Assembly (NCBI GenBank): GCA_001799635.1
Contig: MGTV01000041.1
Coordinates: 1-33,831, forward strand
Length of the DNA: 33,831 nt
Source: Elusimicrobia bacterium GWA2_62_23
Lineage (GTDB): Bacteria; Elusimicrobiota; Elusimicrobia; Elusimicrobiales; UBA9959
Direction of reading: 5' to 3'
Below are positions 12,121-19,285 of the stretch, one piece after another. A program made the translations under genes and the position numbers. Under the pieces are notes generated by a model. That model ran no database searches, had not been told where the DNA came from, and saw nothing but the letters and a program-made list of their open reading frames with translations. Each line of letters begins with the position of its first letter. Position 1 is the stretch's first letter.

Positions 12121-13179
12121 ATGGAATTTATTAAACCAAGCGATGACATGTCCGCGGGCTTATTGGCTGAGCTTGTGGCCGGGTTCAGAGAGCAGGCCTG
12201 TGCCGAAAAAGCCGCTAAACTCGAAAGCCTTGCCGTTAAGCTGCATGGTCTTGTGGCGGATCTGCTGGATGCGCCTTCTCCAAAAGGATTTTTAAAAACC
12301 TATGCTAAAGCACGGTTCCTTGTAGGGACCGGAAAAGGGAATACGGCAACAAGGACCCTGAAAGAAATCTGTTCCGTGTCCGAAAACGGTTCAGCGAGTT
12401 ATACGGAAGAAGATGCCCTGAATATTATAGCGTTCGATGTTTCGCAGAAAGTCTTTGATTACGTCAGAAAGCGCTACGAGGACCATCCTCATGCCGATGC
12501 GCCTTTCGGCCTTAATGAATATATTGTAAAAAAATGTTTAGACCCTATCAGGCTGGGACGGAGGGCCGTCTCTGATATGTTTTATTCTTACAAATGGGGA
12601 GTAGGCGGCGGCACCCCTACAAGCGGGGACGATGAGGAACTGATAATTGAGCCCCCTGCGGTTGGGGAAACACCCGAAGAACAACTGGCGGCCAAGAGCG
12701 CGCGGGAACACTTGTCCGCGATAGCGAAAGCGATCGTGTGCGCGATGCGACAATTGCGGAGCCTCTGTGAGAAGAGTTTTAACTATCTCCTGGCGCTTAC
12801 TGAGGCCACACTGATCTTGCGCGCCATGCAGGCTGGGCGGGCTTTTTCCGATAAAACCGAAACGATTCACCAGGACATGTCCCCATTGTTCGTGGCGGGC
12901 TTCCTGGAGTTGGGGGCGTATAACCACGAGCAGTACAAGAAAGTTTTTGATAAGCACTATGACCCGTTTATTCAAGTAGACTGTGCCGGGACCACGAAGA
13001 CCGTACGTACTAGAAGGAGCAGGGCGAGAGACAGGCTGCTGGCACTGTTCCGGCCGTTGTTGGCTGCGGCCTTGCGGGCGGATTGTGCGGCTCAGGATGT
13101 GAAGATAGTGCTGAAATCAGTTTGCAAATGGCTTAAGAAAATAAAATGGCAGAAACCCGGTGCAAAGGTGACCTTATGA
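12121..13179 (+). CDS. Cryptic sigma-70-like factor (tentative)
   Basis: 352 residues; no family recognised with certainty. The central part, VFDYVRKRYEDHPHADAP, is reminiscent of sigma region 2. A linker of the form ETPEEQLAAKSAREHL leads into a helical region. The C-terminal TVRTRRSRARDRLLALF resembles the end of a sigma region 4 helix-turn-helix, which commonly reads like VKSRLSRARRRL. The strongest support is context: the stop overlaps the start of a small H-x3-C-x2-C zinc-finger protein (ATGA), as in many sigma/anti-sigma pairs. The ATG at 12121 is preferred over a GTG at 12115 because AGAGG ends five bases before it. If this is a sigma factor, it could switch the island on in response to a signal. 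Alternative: a helical protein unrelated to sigma. Confidence 0.45.
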   Translation: MEFIKPSDDMSAGLLAELVAGFREQACAEKAAKLESLAVKLHGLVADLLDAPSPKGFLKTYAKARFLVGTGKGNTATRTLKEICSVSENGSASYTEEDALNIIAFDVSQKVFDYVRKRYEDHPHADAPFGLNEYIVKKCLDPIRLGRRAVSDMFYSYKWGVGGGTPTSGDDEELIIEPPAVGETPEEQLAAKSAREHLSAIAKAIVCAMRQLRSLCEKSFNYLLALTEATLILRAMQAGRAFSDKTETIHQDMSPLFVAGFLELGAYNHEQYKKVFDKHYDPFIQVDCAGTTKTVRTRRSRARDRLLALFRPLLAAALRADCAAQDVKIVLKSVCKWLKKIKWQKPGAKVTL

Positions 13180-13565
13180 TAAAGTCTGAACTTATAGCTG
13201 AACTTATGCTCCAGCCGGCGCTGGACGTGCTTGGCGGGCCCTGTAAGGCCTGGCGGCGCAAGGTGCGGCTGTTTTCTTACGGCCTTCTCCCCGAAAAAGC
13301 TGAGCCTGAGGTTATATCCCATGTGCGCGCCTGTTCCGCCTGCCGGCTGTTTCTGCTGCAGTGCTTCAATATCCAGGGGCAAGTTTCCGCCGCGCTCCGC
13401 GCTAAGGGCGCTGGCCGACCCGGGCCGCAAGGGCAAGCGGCGTCGGGAACAACGCTGCGGCTTGGCAGCGCCGAGGACGCTTCTTTGGAACGGTTGCCGG
13501 CGCCGGAAAAAAATGACAACCATTCAACTGTGAAAAAACGGAGGGGGGCGCATGGAAAACATTAA
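13176..13565 (+). CDS. Zinc-finger anti-sigma-like protein
   Basis: 129 residues, soluble. Residues 49-56 form HVRACSAC, the H-x3-C-x2-C of the zinc-binding anti-sigma (ZAS) domain, preceded by FSYGLLPEKAEPEVISHV, which matches the common pattern of a short helix and a Pro-Glu-rich turn before the motif. The ATG at 13176 overlaps the upstream stop as ATGA and has AAAGGTG at a good distance; an in-frame ATG at 13146 inside the upstream gene is less likely. It probably holds the upstream sigma-like protein inactive until zinc loss, thiol oxidation or partner binding. The tail after residue 70 is low-complexity and unassigned. It overlaps the next gene by 14 bases. Confidence 0.6.
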   Translation: MIKSELIAELMLQPALDVLGGPCKAWRRKVRLFSYGLLPEKAEPEVISHVRACSACRLFLLQCFNIQGQVSAALRAKGAGRPGPQGQAASGTTLRLGSAEDASLERLPAPEKNDNHSTVKKRRGAHGKH

Positions 13566-14190
13566 TTTCCTCGGGGAATACGCTTTGCGACTGTCTTCCA
13601 TTGATGGCAGCCGGTGTTTGTGTCATTTGATCAGGAGTAAGTTCTCCCTGTTTACGCTCGGGCGAGGAGGCGCGGAGAGTAAGCACTTAAGCGTTAAGCT
13701 TGTGCCGGACGATCCCGACTCCATGGGGTTGCATTTCCTGTCCAGCATGCAGTGTTATTTCGCATGGGACCCCGGCATAAAGGACTGGGTGGTGGGCAAT
13801 GGTAAACCGCCTGAAAAGTATATCCCACCGGAAAAAGCGGAGATTTACTCTGAGGCTAGTTCCGGACCTTCGTCGGAAGCCAATATGATCCACCTCTGTT
13901 ACAATCGGACCGAAGATTGCAGCCCCTCCAGCAGCAGGTTCGTGCCGTGGGGTGCCCGGCCCAGCGCCGCCTTCCCGGATTCCAAGGGGCCAGCCCCCGA
14001 ACCCCTCCGGGGTATTCTGGGTGTAGCTTTTATAAAGAGCGCTAATGTGAGGTATAAAGGGTGCAAAGTCCCGCCGCATTACCCGGAAAGCCCGGGGATC
14101 AAGGGCCCTGTGCCGTATGCCTTCCTGCTGGAAGTTTTGCAGCCCAGCATGCTGGATTCCCTCCCGGGTTCCAATAAAAGAGCCCGCTAG
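13552..14190 (+). CDS. Hypothetical protein with degenerate FHA-like N-terminus
   Basis: 212 residues, not recognised. Residues 30-90 follow the order of an FHA domain: FTLGRGG (compare IGR), a beta-strand-like SVKLVPDDP, then SSMQCYF where FHA has SRxHA, and DWVVGNGKPP where FHA has the STNGTxVN turn. The phosphothreonine-binding residues are only partly kept, so it may be a scaffold or a false resemblance. The second half (residues 95-212) is proline- and serine-rich with no clear domain. GGAGGGGGG four bases before the ATG gives a strong ribosome site, and the start overlaps the anti-sigma-like gene, so the three genes 12121-14190 are one transcription unit ending at the terminator that follows. 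Confidence 0.6.
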   Translation: MENINFLGEYALRLSSIDGSRCLCHLIRSKFSLFTLGRGGAESKHLSVKLVPDDPDSMGLHFLSSMQCYFAWDPGIKDWVVGNGKPPEKYIPPEKAEIYSEASSGPSSEANMIHLCYNRTEDCSPSSSRFVPWGARPSAAFPDSKGPAPEPLRGILGVAFIKSANVRYKGCKVPPHYPESPGIKGPVPYAFLLEVLQPSMLDSLPGSNKRAR

Positions 14191-14193
14191 TCC

Positions 14194-14215
14194 CGGCCGC
14201 ACAGCGGTCGTTTTT
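14194..14215 (+). terminator. Rho-independent terminator
   Basis: CGGCCGC pairs with GCGGTCG (one G-T wobble) around an ACA loop and is followed by five T. It ends the unit running up to 14190, four bases after the stop codon. Confidence 0.75.
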
Positions 14216-14429
14216 CGGGCGCCGCTTCCTCCCCTTCCCGGCTTGCCTCGGTCCTCGAGACGCACTGGGGAGGGGTTTTGCGCTTCCCATCCGCGCTGAC
14301 CGCCATTCCCCGCCAGCTATAGTCTTTTGGGGTCCGCTCTTATCCCTTGGATATTTGCCTCCCGTCTTATCCGACGGCTGTAACAAAAGCCCAGCCAGCC
14401 GCCGTTAGTATAGGCGGTCTGGAGGCATT
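14216..14429 (+). other. Spacer before the ATPase gene
   Basis: No gene. CCTCCCC near 14227 can pair with GGGGAGG near 14267, which is followed by four T, so a second, weaker terminator-like fold is possible. TAGTAT at 14406-14411 is a candidate -10, and GGAGG at 14421 is the ribosome site for the gene starting at 14430. Confidence 0.4.
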
Positions 14430-16790
14430 ATGCACTTTAATCTAAAAACTGATGCGGCGGGGAATACCGATGTGTTCTTCTGCTTTGAACTCACGGGGGC
14501 CGCTCCGGAGGAATCGGGCAGGAGCGTCGCGGAGGCGGTGAGGCACATGGCCCGCTTTGTGAGTTCCCTCTGTGTCCCTGAATTGGACGCGGCTTTCGAA
14601 CTTGTTGTCCAGTCCCGGCTTGAGGGCGAACCAGGGCCCACCCTGGCGCTAAGGATACGGGTATCACATCATTGCGGCGCCGCAGCGCTGGCCAAGGCGC
14701 AGGAAACCGCGCGGGCCGTAACCGTGGGGCTGGCTCTTTGGGAGAGGCTGCGGTGGCTGCCGGCGGATGAGCGCCGATATGGAACGCTTTTTAAAAATTT
14801 TTATCCCGCCGAGATCCGTGAAATAGGGAGGAGCACGGAACTATTCGAAGTTGAAACGGGGCCAGTGTCTCCAGGCGGCGTTCGGTATGGTTTTTGCGTT
14901 TATCCTTTCCTTCCGCAACCTGATCCGTTAAGCCGCGTACTGCGGATTTTAAACGGCCTTCCCACCCGTATACGCCTCAGTATAGCGCTTGCGCCGGTCA
15001 GGTTTCTTTCGCGCGAGCTCTCGTTCCTGCGGAACCAGCGAGAAGCCTTTTCTGCGGCATTATCCGGGGAAGAACTGGTGGATAACCCGCAGATGAAAGC
15101 GGCTATGGCTACCGTGCTTAGGATGGAACGCATGGGGGAGATGCCGTTTGCTATGCGTATCTGCGCCGCGTCGCTTTCCCCGCTTGCGGGGGTTTCCGCG
15201 AAGAGTCTTGCCTGCGCTCTGGCTGCGCCGGCTCTGCCAGAGGCTTGCGCCGGTGGGTTTGATATGCGCTTGGTGGAAGATGAAGAAGAAAAAAAAGTGG
15301 CGCTGCAAAATCTGGATCGTGTGCGCTTCTGCTTACCACCTTTTCTTGCCGGCGTCCCGTGGGGGCGGCTGCCGGCGCTTGTGTCTCCAGAGGAGGCCGC
15401 CGGCTTCTTTCGTTTTCCGGCCGTTCCCGGCCCGGGCATGGCGACGGTCCGCCGGGCCGTTCCTTTTTCCGGGCTCCCGGAGGCGACAGGTTCCAGGATC
15501 GGCTTTGCCGCCGGGGTTGCCGAAGGAGCGGTAGAGATCCGGCTCTCTCAGGAATCCCGCAGCCGCCACTTGTGCTGCGTCGGCCAGACGGGAGTTGGAA
15601 AGTCGTCCTTCCTGTTGTCGCTTATAGCGCAGGACATGTCCGCGGGCCACCCTCTGTGTCTGCTCGACCCCCACGGCGACCTTTATCACCGCGCACTGGC
15701 CGCCGTTCCGCCCTGGCGCCGCAAAGACGTAATAGCGCTGGACTGTTCTAAAAACGAGCCGGGGTTCAGTTTTAACCTGCTGGAACATTCGCGCGAACGA
15801 GAGATTTATAAAATAGTCGAATCCTTCCTTGAAATTTTCAATCAATTATTCGACAGGAATACTATGGGGCCCATTTTTGAAATGGCGTTCCGCTGCTCAC
15901 TGCATCTGGTAATGTGCGATCCGGAAGGCGCGACACTCGCGGATTTTATGCGGTTCTATTACGACCGGGATTATAGGCGCCAGTGCATCAGCCGCTGTAA
16001 AGACCCCGTTATTTCCGGCTCCTGGGAAAAGATAGTGGCTACCGCGGGTGGAGAGCTGTCTTTGAATAATCTTAGTCCGTACATCGTTAGCAAACTTAGC
16101 AGCTTTATTTTTAACCGGAAGATCAGGAAGATCGTGTCTTGCCGGCAGTCAACCGTGGATTTCAATGAGATCATTCGAGGAAAGATCCTGCTGGTAAACC
16201 TAGCCAAAAATTCCATGGGCAACCTTACAGCGTCCTTTTTAGGGATGCTGTTCATTCAAAAGCTCCTTTGGGCCGCCATGGACCCCAGGAATGCCAAACG
16301 CCGCGGCGGCAATTTTTGCCTCTACGTGGATGAATTCCACGCCCTGGCCACGCCCAGCGCGGCGGAAATTTTGGGGGAAGCCCGCAAGTTCGGGCTGTCC
16401 GCGGTCGTCGCCACACAGGTATTAAGTTCGCTTTCCCCGGGGATGCTCTTGTCGCTGCTCGGCAACGCTGGCAACCTCCTCGCTATGCGGCTGGGCCCGG
16501 CCGACGCCGTGCTGCTCGCGCCGTATTTCGCCCCGGAGTTCAGCCCGGCAGAGTTGGTCTCATTGGGGGTGGGTACGGCGGCGGCCAGCATCTTGTCCGC
16601 TGGGGGGAATAAACCAGGTCCCTTTCTTCTTTCCACGGCCAACGGCCTGGCGGAGTATCCGGCGGTTCCCGGAACCAAGGCCGAGAGTGCTTCGCCGGCA
16701 TCCACCCCGCTGCCCCGCCAAGCGCCGCGGCGGCGCAGAGCCAGGAGGGAACCGGCTTCAGATGAAGGCCTTAAGAAAAATGGTCTGTAA
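14430..16790 (+). CDS. VirD4/HerA-type P-loop ATPase
   Basis: 786 residues of the type IV coupling protein/HerA superfamily. Residues 1-370 form a poorly conserved N-terminal domain. The ATPase core begins with HLCCVGQTGVGKSSF (Walker A at about 384-391) and LLDPHGDLYHR, and has Walker B with catalytic Glu in LYVDEFHAL (about 630-637). The following AEILGEARKFGLSAVVATQ is typical of DNA-pumping ATPases. No N-terminal membrane helices are evident, unlike classical VirD4. No relaxase, VirB4 or pilus genes lie in the window, so conjugation is not supported here. In context (nuclease-like NERD-FHA, kinases) it may be the motor of a nuclease-ATPase conflict system, or a remnant of a mobile element. 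GGAGG sits seven bases before the ATG. The tail after 740 is basic and disordered. Confidence 0.82.
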   Translation: MHFNLKTDAAGNTDVFFCFELTGAAPEESGRSVAEAVRHMARFVSSLCVPELDAAFELVVQSRLEGEPGPTLALRIRVSHHCGAAALAKAQETARAVTVGLALWERLRWLPADERRYGTLFKNFYPAEIREIGRSTELFEVETGPVSPGGVRYGFCVYPFLPQPDPLSRVLRILNGLPTRIRLSIALAPVRFLSRELSFLRNQREAFSAALSGEELVDNPQMKAAMATVLRMERMGEMPFAMRICAASLSPLAGVSAKSLACALAAPALPEACAGGFDMRLVEDEEEKKVALQNLDRVRFCLPPFLAGVPWGRLPALVSPEEAAGFFRFPAVPGPGMATVRRAVPFSGLPEATGSRIGFAAGVAEGAVEIRLSQESRSRHLCCVGQTGVGKSSFLLSLIAQDMSAGHPLCLLDPHGDLYHRALAAVPPWRRKDVIALDCSKNEPGFSFNLLEHSREREIYKIVESFLEIFNQLFDRNTMGPIFEMAFRCSLHLVMCDPEGATLADFMRFYYDRDYRRQCISRCKDPVISGSWEKIVATAGGELSLNNLSPYIVSKLSSFIFNRKIRKIVSCRQSTVDFNEIIRGKILLVNLAKNSMGNLTASFLGMLFIQKLLWAAMDPRNAKRRGGNFCLYVDEFHALATPSAAEILGEARKFGLSAVVATQVLSSLSPGMLLSLLGNAGNLLAMRLGPADAVLLAPYFAPEFSPAELVSLGVGTAAASILSAGGNKPGPFLLSTANGLAEYPAVPGTKAESASPASTPLPRQAPRRRRARREPASDEGLKKNGL

Positions 16791-16846
16791 CAAATCCGGA
16801 GCCAGCGGCTATGGTTAGAGGCGGCAAACCCAAACAAGGAGGGGTT

Positions 16847-17296
16847 ATGAGAAACCTGATAACTGCGGCGGTAGTGGCCCTGGCGGCCTGGGGCTGTGCT
16901 AGCGCTCCCGACAGGGGAGTGATCTCCAAGGCCGGGGAAATCGACACCGAGTGGGAGGAGCAGGGGGAGAACTCCAAGTACTTCTTCGCCCGTGGCATTG
17001 GCGCGGCGGACCAGACCTTGGAGAACAAGACGCAGCGCCTTGCCCTGGCGCGCTCGGCGGCCATAGTCTCGGCCCAGTTCAACATGCTCTCTACCGTGAA
17101 GGGAGCCGAACTGGCCGGCGGAGACAACGTGGCGGACGCCATGATCAAGGACTCCGCAATGGCGTCGCAGGTGCGGGCCCTCATTCGCGACGCGCAGGTT
17201 GTGCGCAGCGAATGGTCCTCGGACGACGGCTGCGTCGTCTCGCTGCGCCTGCCCAAGAGCGCGCTGAAGAACGGCGGCTTGAAACTCGCGGACTAA
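16847..17296 (+). CDS. LPP20-like outer-membrane lipoprotein
   Basis: 149 residues. The N-terminus MRNLITAAVVALAAWGC ends in a lipobox (AWGC), so Cys17 should be lipidated after export. The rest has the LPP20 pattern: a strand with YFFARGIGAADQ, then an Ala-spaced helix (ALARSAAIVSAQFNML) and a final strand VVSLRLP. Start: AAGGAGG, a near-perfect ribosome site, lies just before the ATG at 16847; an earlier in-frame ATG at 16811 would bury the signal peptide. LPP20-like proteins are often encoded beside FlgO/CsgG-like envelope proteins, and one follows here. Confidence 0.75.
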   Translation: MRNLITAAVVALAAWGCASAPDRGVISKAGEIDTEWEEQGENSKYFFARGIGAADQTLENKTQRLALARSAAIVSAQFNMLSTVKGAELAGGDNVADAMIKDSAMASQVRALIRDAQVVRSEWSSDDGCVVSLRLPKSALKNGGLKLAD

Positions 17297-17306
17297 AATG
17301 TCCGCC

Positions 17307-17339
17307 GCCGACACCCGGCGCAGGGAGCCGGGTGCCGGC
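17307..17339 (+). other. Strong intergenic hairpin without T-tract
   Basis: GCCGACACCCGGC pairs with GCCGGGTGCCGGC (13 positions, one A-C mismatch) around a 7-base loop, between the LPP20-like gene and the next. No T-run follows, so it is not a classical terminator; it may stabilise the upstream mRNA or reduce read-through. Confidence 0.55.
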
Positions 17340-17379
17340 CAAACCGGAAACCAGGACGAGGACAAGGACGGGTAACTAT

Positions 17380-18591
17380 ATGGCAAAACTTATCGTGCTC
17401 TCGCTCCTGCTGCTGACGGCGGTGGTCGGTTCCGCGGTCGGCAACGACTATGCGGATATGGCCGCGCAGTTGACGCGGCGCGCCGCAGTAGCGGGTAAAC
17501 GCGTAGCGGTGATCCCATTCTTTTACCACAACGGCCGCAACAGCGACGATGTTATAGCGAAGCGGTTGGAAAGCGAACTCGCCGAGCAGGGCAGGGTTAG
17601 GGTGGTGGAGTGCGAGATTTCGGCTATTCTTGACGAGCAGGAGCGGCAATATTCCGGCGCGTTCGACCCGGCTACCGTGCAGCATTGGGGGGAGCTGTTG
17701 GGCGCGGAGGCGGTTGTCACCGGCAGGCTGATAGAAAAATCAAAAGGCAGGAAGGTTGAGGTGAACGCCAGGCTTATTGTGACCAGGACGGCAGAGGTTG
17801 TGGGCGCTGCCAAGATGACGGTGAAAAAAGATTGGGACACAGAAGAAGAGGATGAGTTTGGTGAGGCCAGTTCATATTCTGCTAGGGCGGAGAAGGTTAG
17901 GTATTTTGAAGTCTTCTTGGGCCGTGCCTTTGGGGTGCCCTCCATGGACCTCCAGTTTAAGAATAGCGGAAACCAACCCATATATACCAGAGATCTTGGT
18001 ATCGCTACCCCTTGGGGCAATGTTGGTCCCTTAAAGTCGGTCAGTTGGAAGCATTTGAAAACTACGGGGCAGGGTCCTGTATCTATCCGGTTCGTCGGCT
18101 TTGGCCCAGGCAGTTTGCTTGGAGGGGCGCTTTCACTTGAGTGGCAGCGCACGGCTATTGCGCCGCAGCACACGGCCTTCAAGTTGAACGGTTACGGACC
18201 CTTTCCGTTCCTGTTCAATGCTTCCGACTATATTACCGTCAAATCCTTGTCGTTGACTTACATGGCTATGGTGAGGTTTGCCACGGATTTCCCGATAGAA
18301 CCATATATCGGTTTAGGGGCAGGGATTTCACTGAATTCGCTGGTTATGCCGCATATTAAGGGGCTCACTGATTCCGCGTTTATGTCCGCTCCAACCAATG
18401 ATTTTGGTTTGGGTTTTGTATTTACTGTCCCGGCAGGGCTCCGTGTTAAAGTGTCAGACCAGATGCATCTGGTGGGTGAAGTAAAAATGCAGCAGAACAA
18501 TATTCGCTTTGACAGGGGGATACCGGGCGAAAGAGACTCCGTGAAGATCAAAGGGATCTATTTAAGTCTCGGGGCGGGATACAAATTTTGA
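17380..18591 (+). CDS. FlgO/CsgG-like domain fused to outer-membrane beta-barrel
   Basis: 403 residues. A signal peptide (LIVLSLLLLTAVVGSAVG) is followed at about residues 35-150 by a periplasmic FlgO/CsgG-like alpha/beta domain: RVAVIPFF, AKRLESELAEQGRVRVVE, WGELLGAEAVVTGRL and VEVNARLIVTRTAEVVG. From about 175 to the C-terminus there are alternating strands rich in Gly and aromatic residues, ending in LSLGAGYKF with a terminal Phe, as in OmpA-type or OprF-like barrels. No flagellar gene is nearby. The gene at 23352 has the same architecture and is probably a distant paralogue. The ATG at 17380 is the first codon that gives a signal peptide; AAGGA lies about 10 bases upstream. Confidence 0.65.
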   Translation: MAKLIVLSLLLLTAVVGSAVGNDYADMAAQLTRRAAVAGKRVAVIPFFYHNGRNSDDVIAKRLESELAEQGRVRVVECEISAILDEQERQYSGAFDPATVQHWGELLGAEAVVTGRLIEKSKGRKVEVNARLIVTRTAEVVGAAKMTVKKDWDTEEEDEFGEASSYSARAEKVRYFEVFLGRAFGVPSMDLQFKNSGNQPIYTRDLGIATPWGNVGPLKSVSWKHLKTTGQGPVSIRFVGFGPGSLLGGALSLEWQRTAIAPQHTAFKLNGYGPFPFLFNASDYITVKSLSLTYMAMVRFATDFPIEPYIGLGAGISLNSLVMPHIKGLTDSAFMSAPTNDFGLGFVFTVPAGLRVKVSDQMHLVGEVKMQQNNIRFDRGIPGERDSVKIKGIYLSLGAGYKF

Positions 18592-18622
18592 AGATTTAAG
18601 TGTGCGCTAAAATTGGGGTTTG

Positions 18623-18652
18623 GAGAGGGAAACCTCCCCGGCCGTTTTCTTT
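18623..18652 (+). terminator. Probable terminator
   Basis: GAGG pairs with CCTC around a GAAA tetraloop, then an A-C mismatch and two further G-C pairs, followed by CCGGCCG and TTTTCTTTT. It shares the core GAGAGGG-N3-ACCTCCCCGGCCGTTTT with the gyrA terminator but has lost the outer left arm, so the stem is weaker. Confidence 0.5.
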
Positions 18653-18661
18653 TGCTAGAAT
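18653..18661 (+). promoter_or_regulatory. Extended -10 promoter for marC-like gene
   Basis: TGCTAGAAT is a TGn-extended -10 immediately after the terminator T-tract. The ATG begins seven bases after the hexamer, exactly where transcription would start, so the mRNA would be leaderless. The bases CTAGAATTGTAACA recur at 29198. Confidence 0.45.
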
Positions 18662-18667
18662 TGTAAC

Positions 18668-19267
18668 ATGGACCTGACGCTTTTTATTTCCACCGTCTTC
18701 ACGCTCACGCTGGTCATGGACCCGCTCGGCAATATCCCGCTGTTCATGAGCGCGCTGAAGAACGTCAGCGAGGAGCGCCGCCGCAAGGTGATAGCGCGGG
18801 AGCTGTTCATCGCCCTGGGGATAATGGTGTTCTTCCTGCTGTTCGGGAAATACTTCGTTTCGGCCCTGGCGCTGGACCTTACCGCTATGTCCGTGGCCGG
18901 CGGCATAGTGCTGTTCCTCATCGCCATGCAGATGATCTTTCCCACGCACCACTCCTCTTTCGCGGAAGGCCCGGAAGGCGAGCCCTTCATAGTGCCGCTG
19001 GCCATTCCCCTTATAGCCGGACCGTCCACGCTGACCACCGTATTGCTGTTCTCCCTGCAGGACCCGGGCCGCATAGGCATGTGGGCCGGGGTGGTGGGCG
19101 TGGCCTGGCTGATAAACGCGGTGATACTCGCCGGCCTGTCCGGGTGGCTGTCCAGGATCCTGGGCCAGCGCGGGCTGCTCGCCATGGAAAAGCTGATGGG
19201 CATGATCCTGGTCACCATTTCAGTGCAGATGGTCATGACCGGTATAAAGAAATTCCTGGCGTCTTAA
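18668..19267 (+). CDS. MarC family integral membrane protein
   Basis: 199 residues with about six membrane helices. Family signatures are MDPLGNIPLF (residues 17-26) and PLAIPLIAGPSTLTT near residue 115, both typical of MarC/YhgN (UPF0056). The molecular function of the family is not settled; the old link to multiple antibiotic resistance came from its position in E. coli. No ribosome site is visible, in keeping with a possible leaderless transcript. The MFS gene follows after 18 bases, so the two may be co-transcribed. Confidence 0.88.
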   Translation: MDLTLFISTVFTLTLVMDPLGNIPLFMSALKNVSEERRRKVIARELFIALGIMVFFLLFGKYFVSALALDLTAMSVAGGIVLFLIAMQMIFPTHHSSFAEGPEGEPFIVPLAIPLIAGPSTLTTVLLFSLQDPGRIGMWAGVVGVAWLINAVILAGLSGWLSRILGQRGLLAMEKLMGMILVTISVQMVMTGIKKFLAS

Positions 19268-19285
19268 GGTTCTTTACTTTCTTTT

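Noticed and set aside
5050-16790. Island flanked by att-like direct repeats, tRNA or transposase
   Set aside because: I found no tRNA, integrase, transposase or convincing flanking repeat; acquisition is suggested only by composition and content.
16322-17386. 354-codon open frame on the - strand opposite the ATPase and LPP20-like genes
   Set aside because: Low-complexity, Arg/Ser-rich translation, no ribosome site or domain; the + strand genes have motifs.
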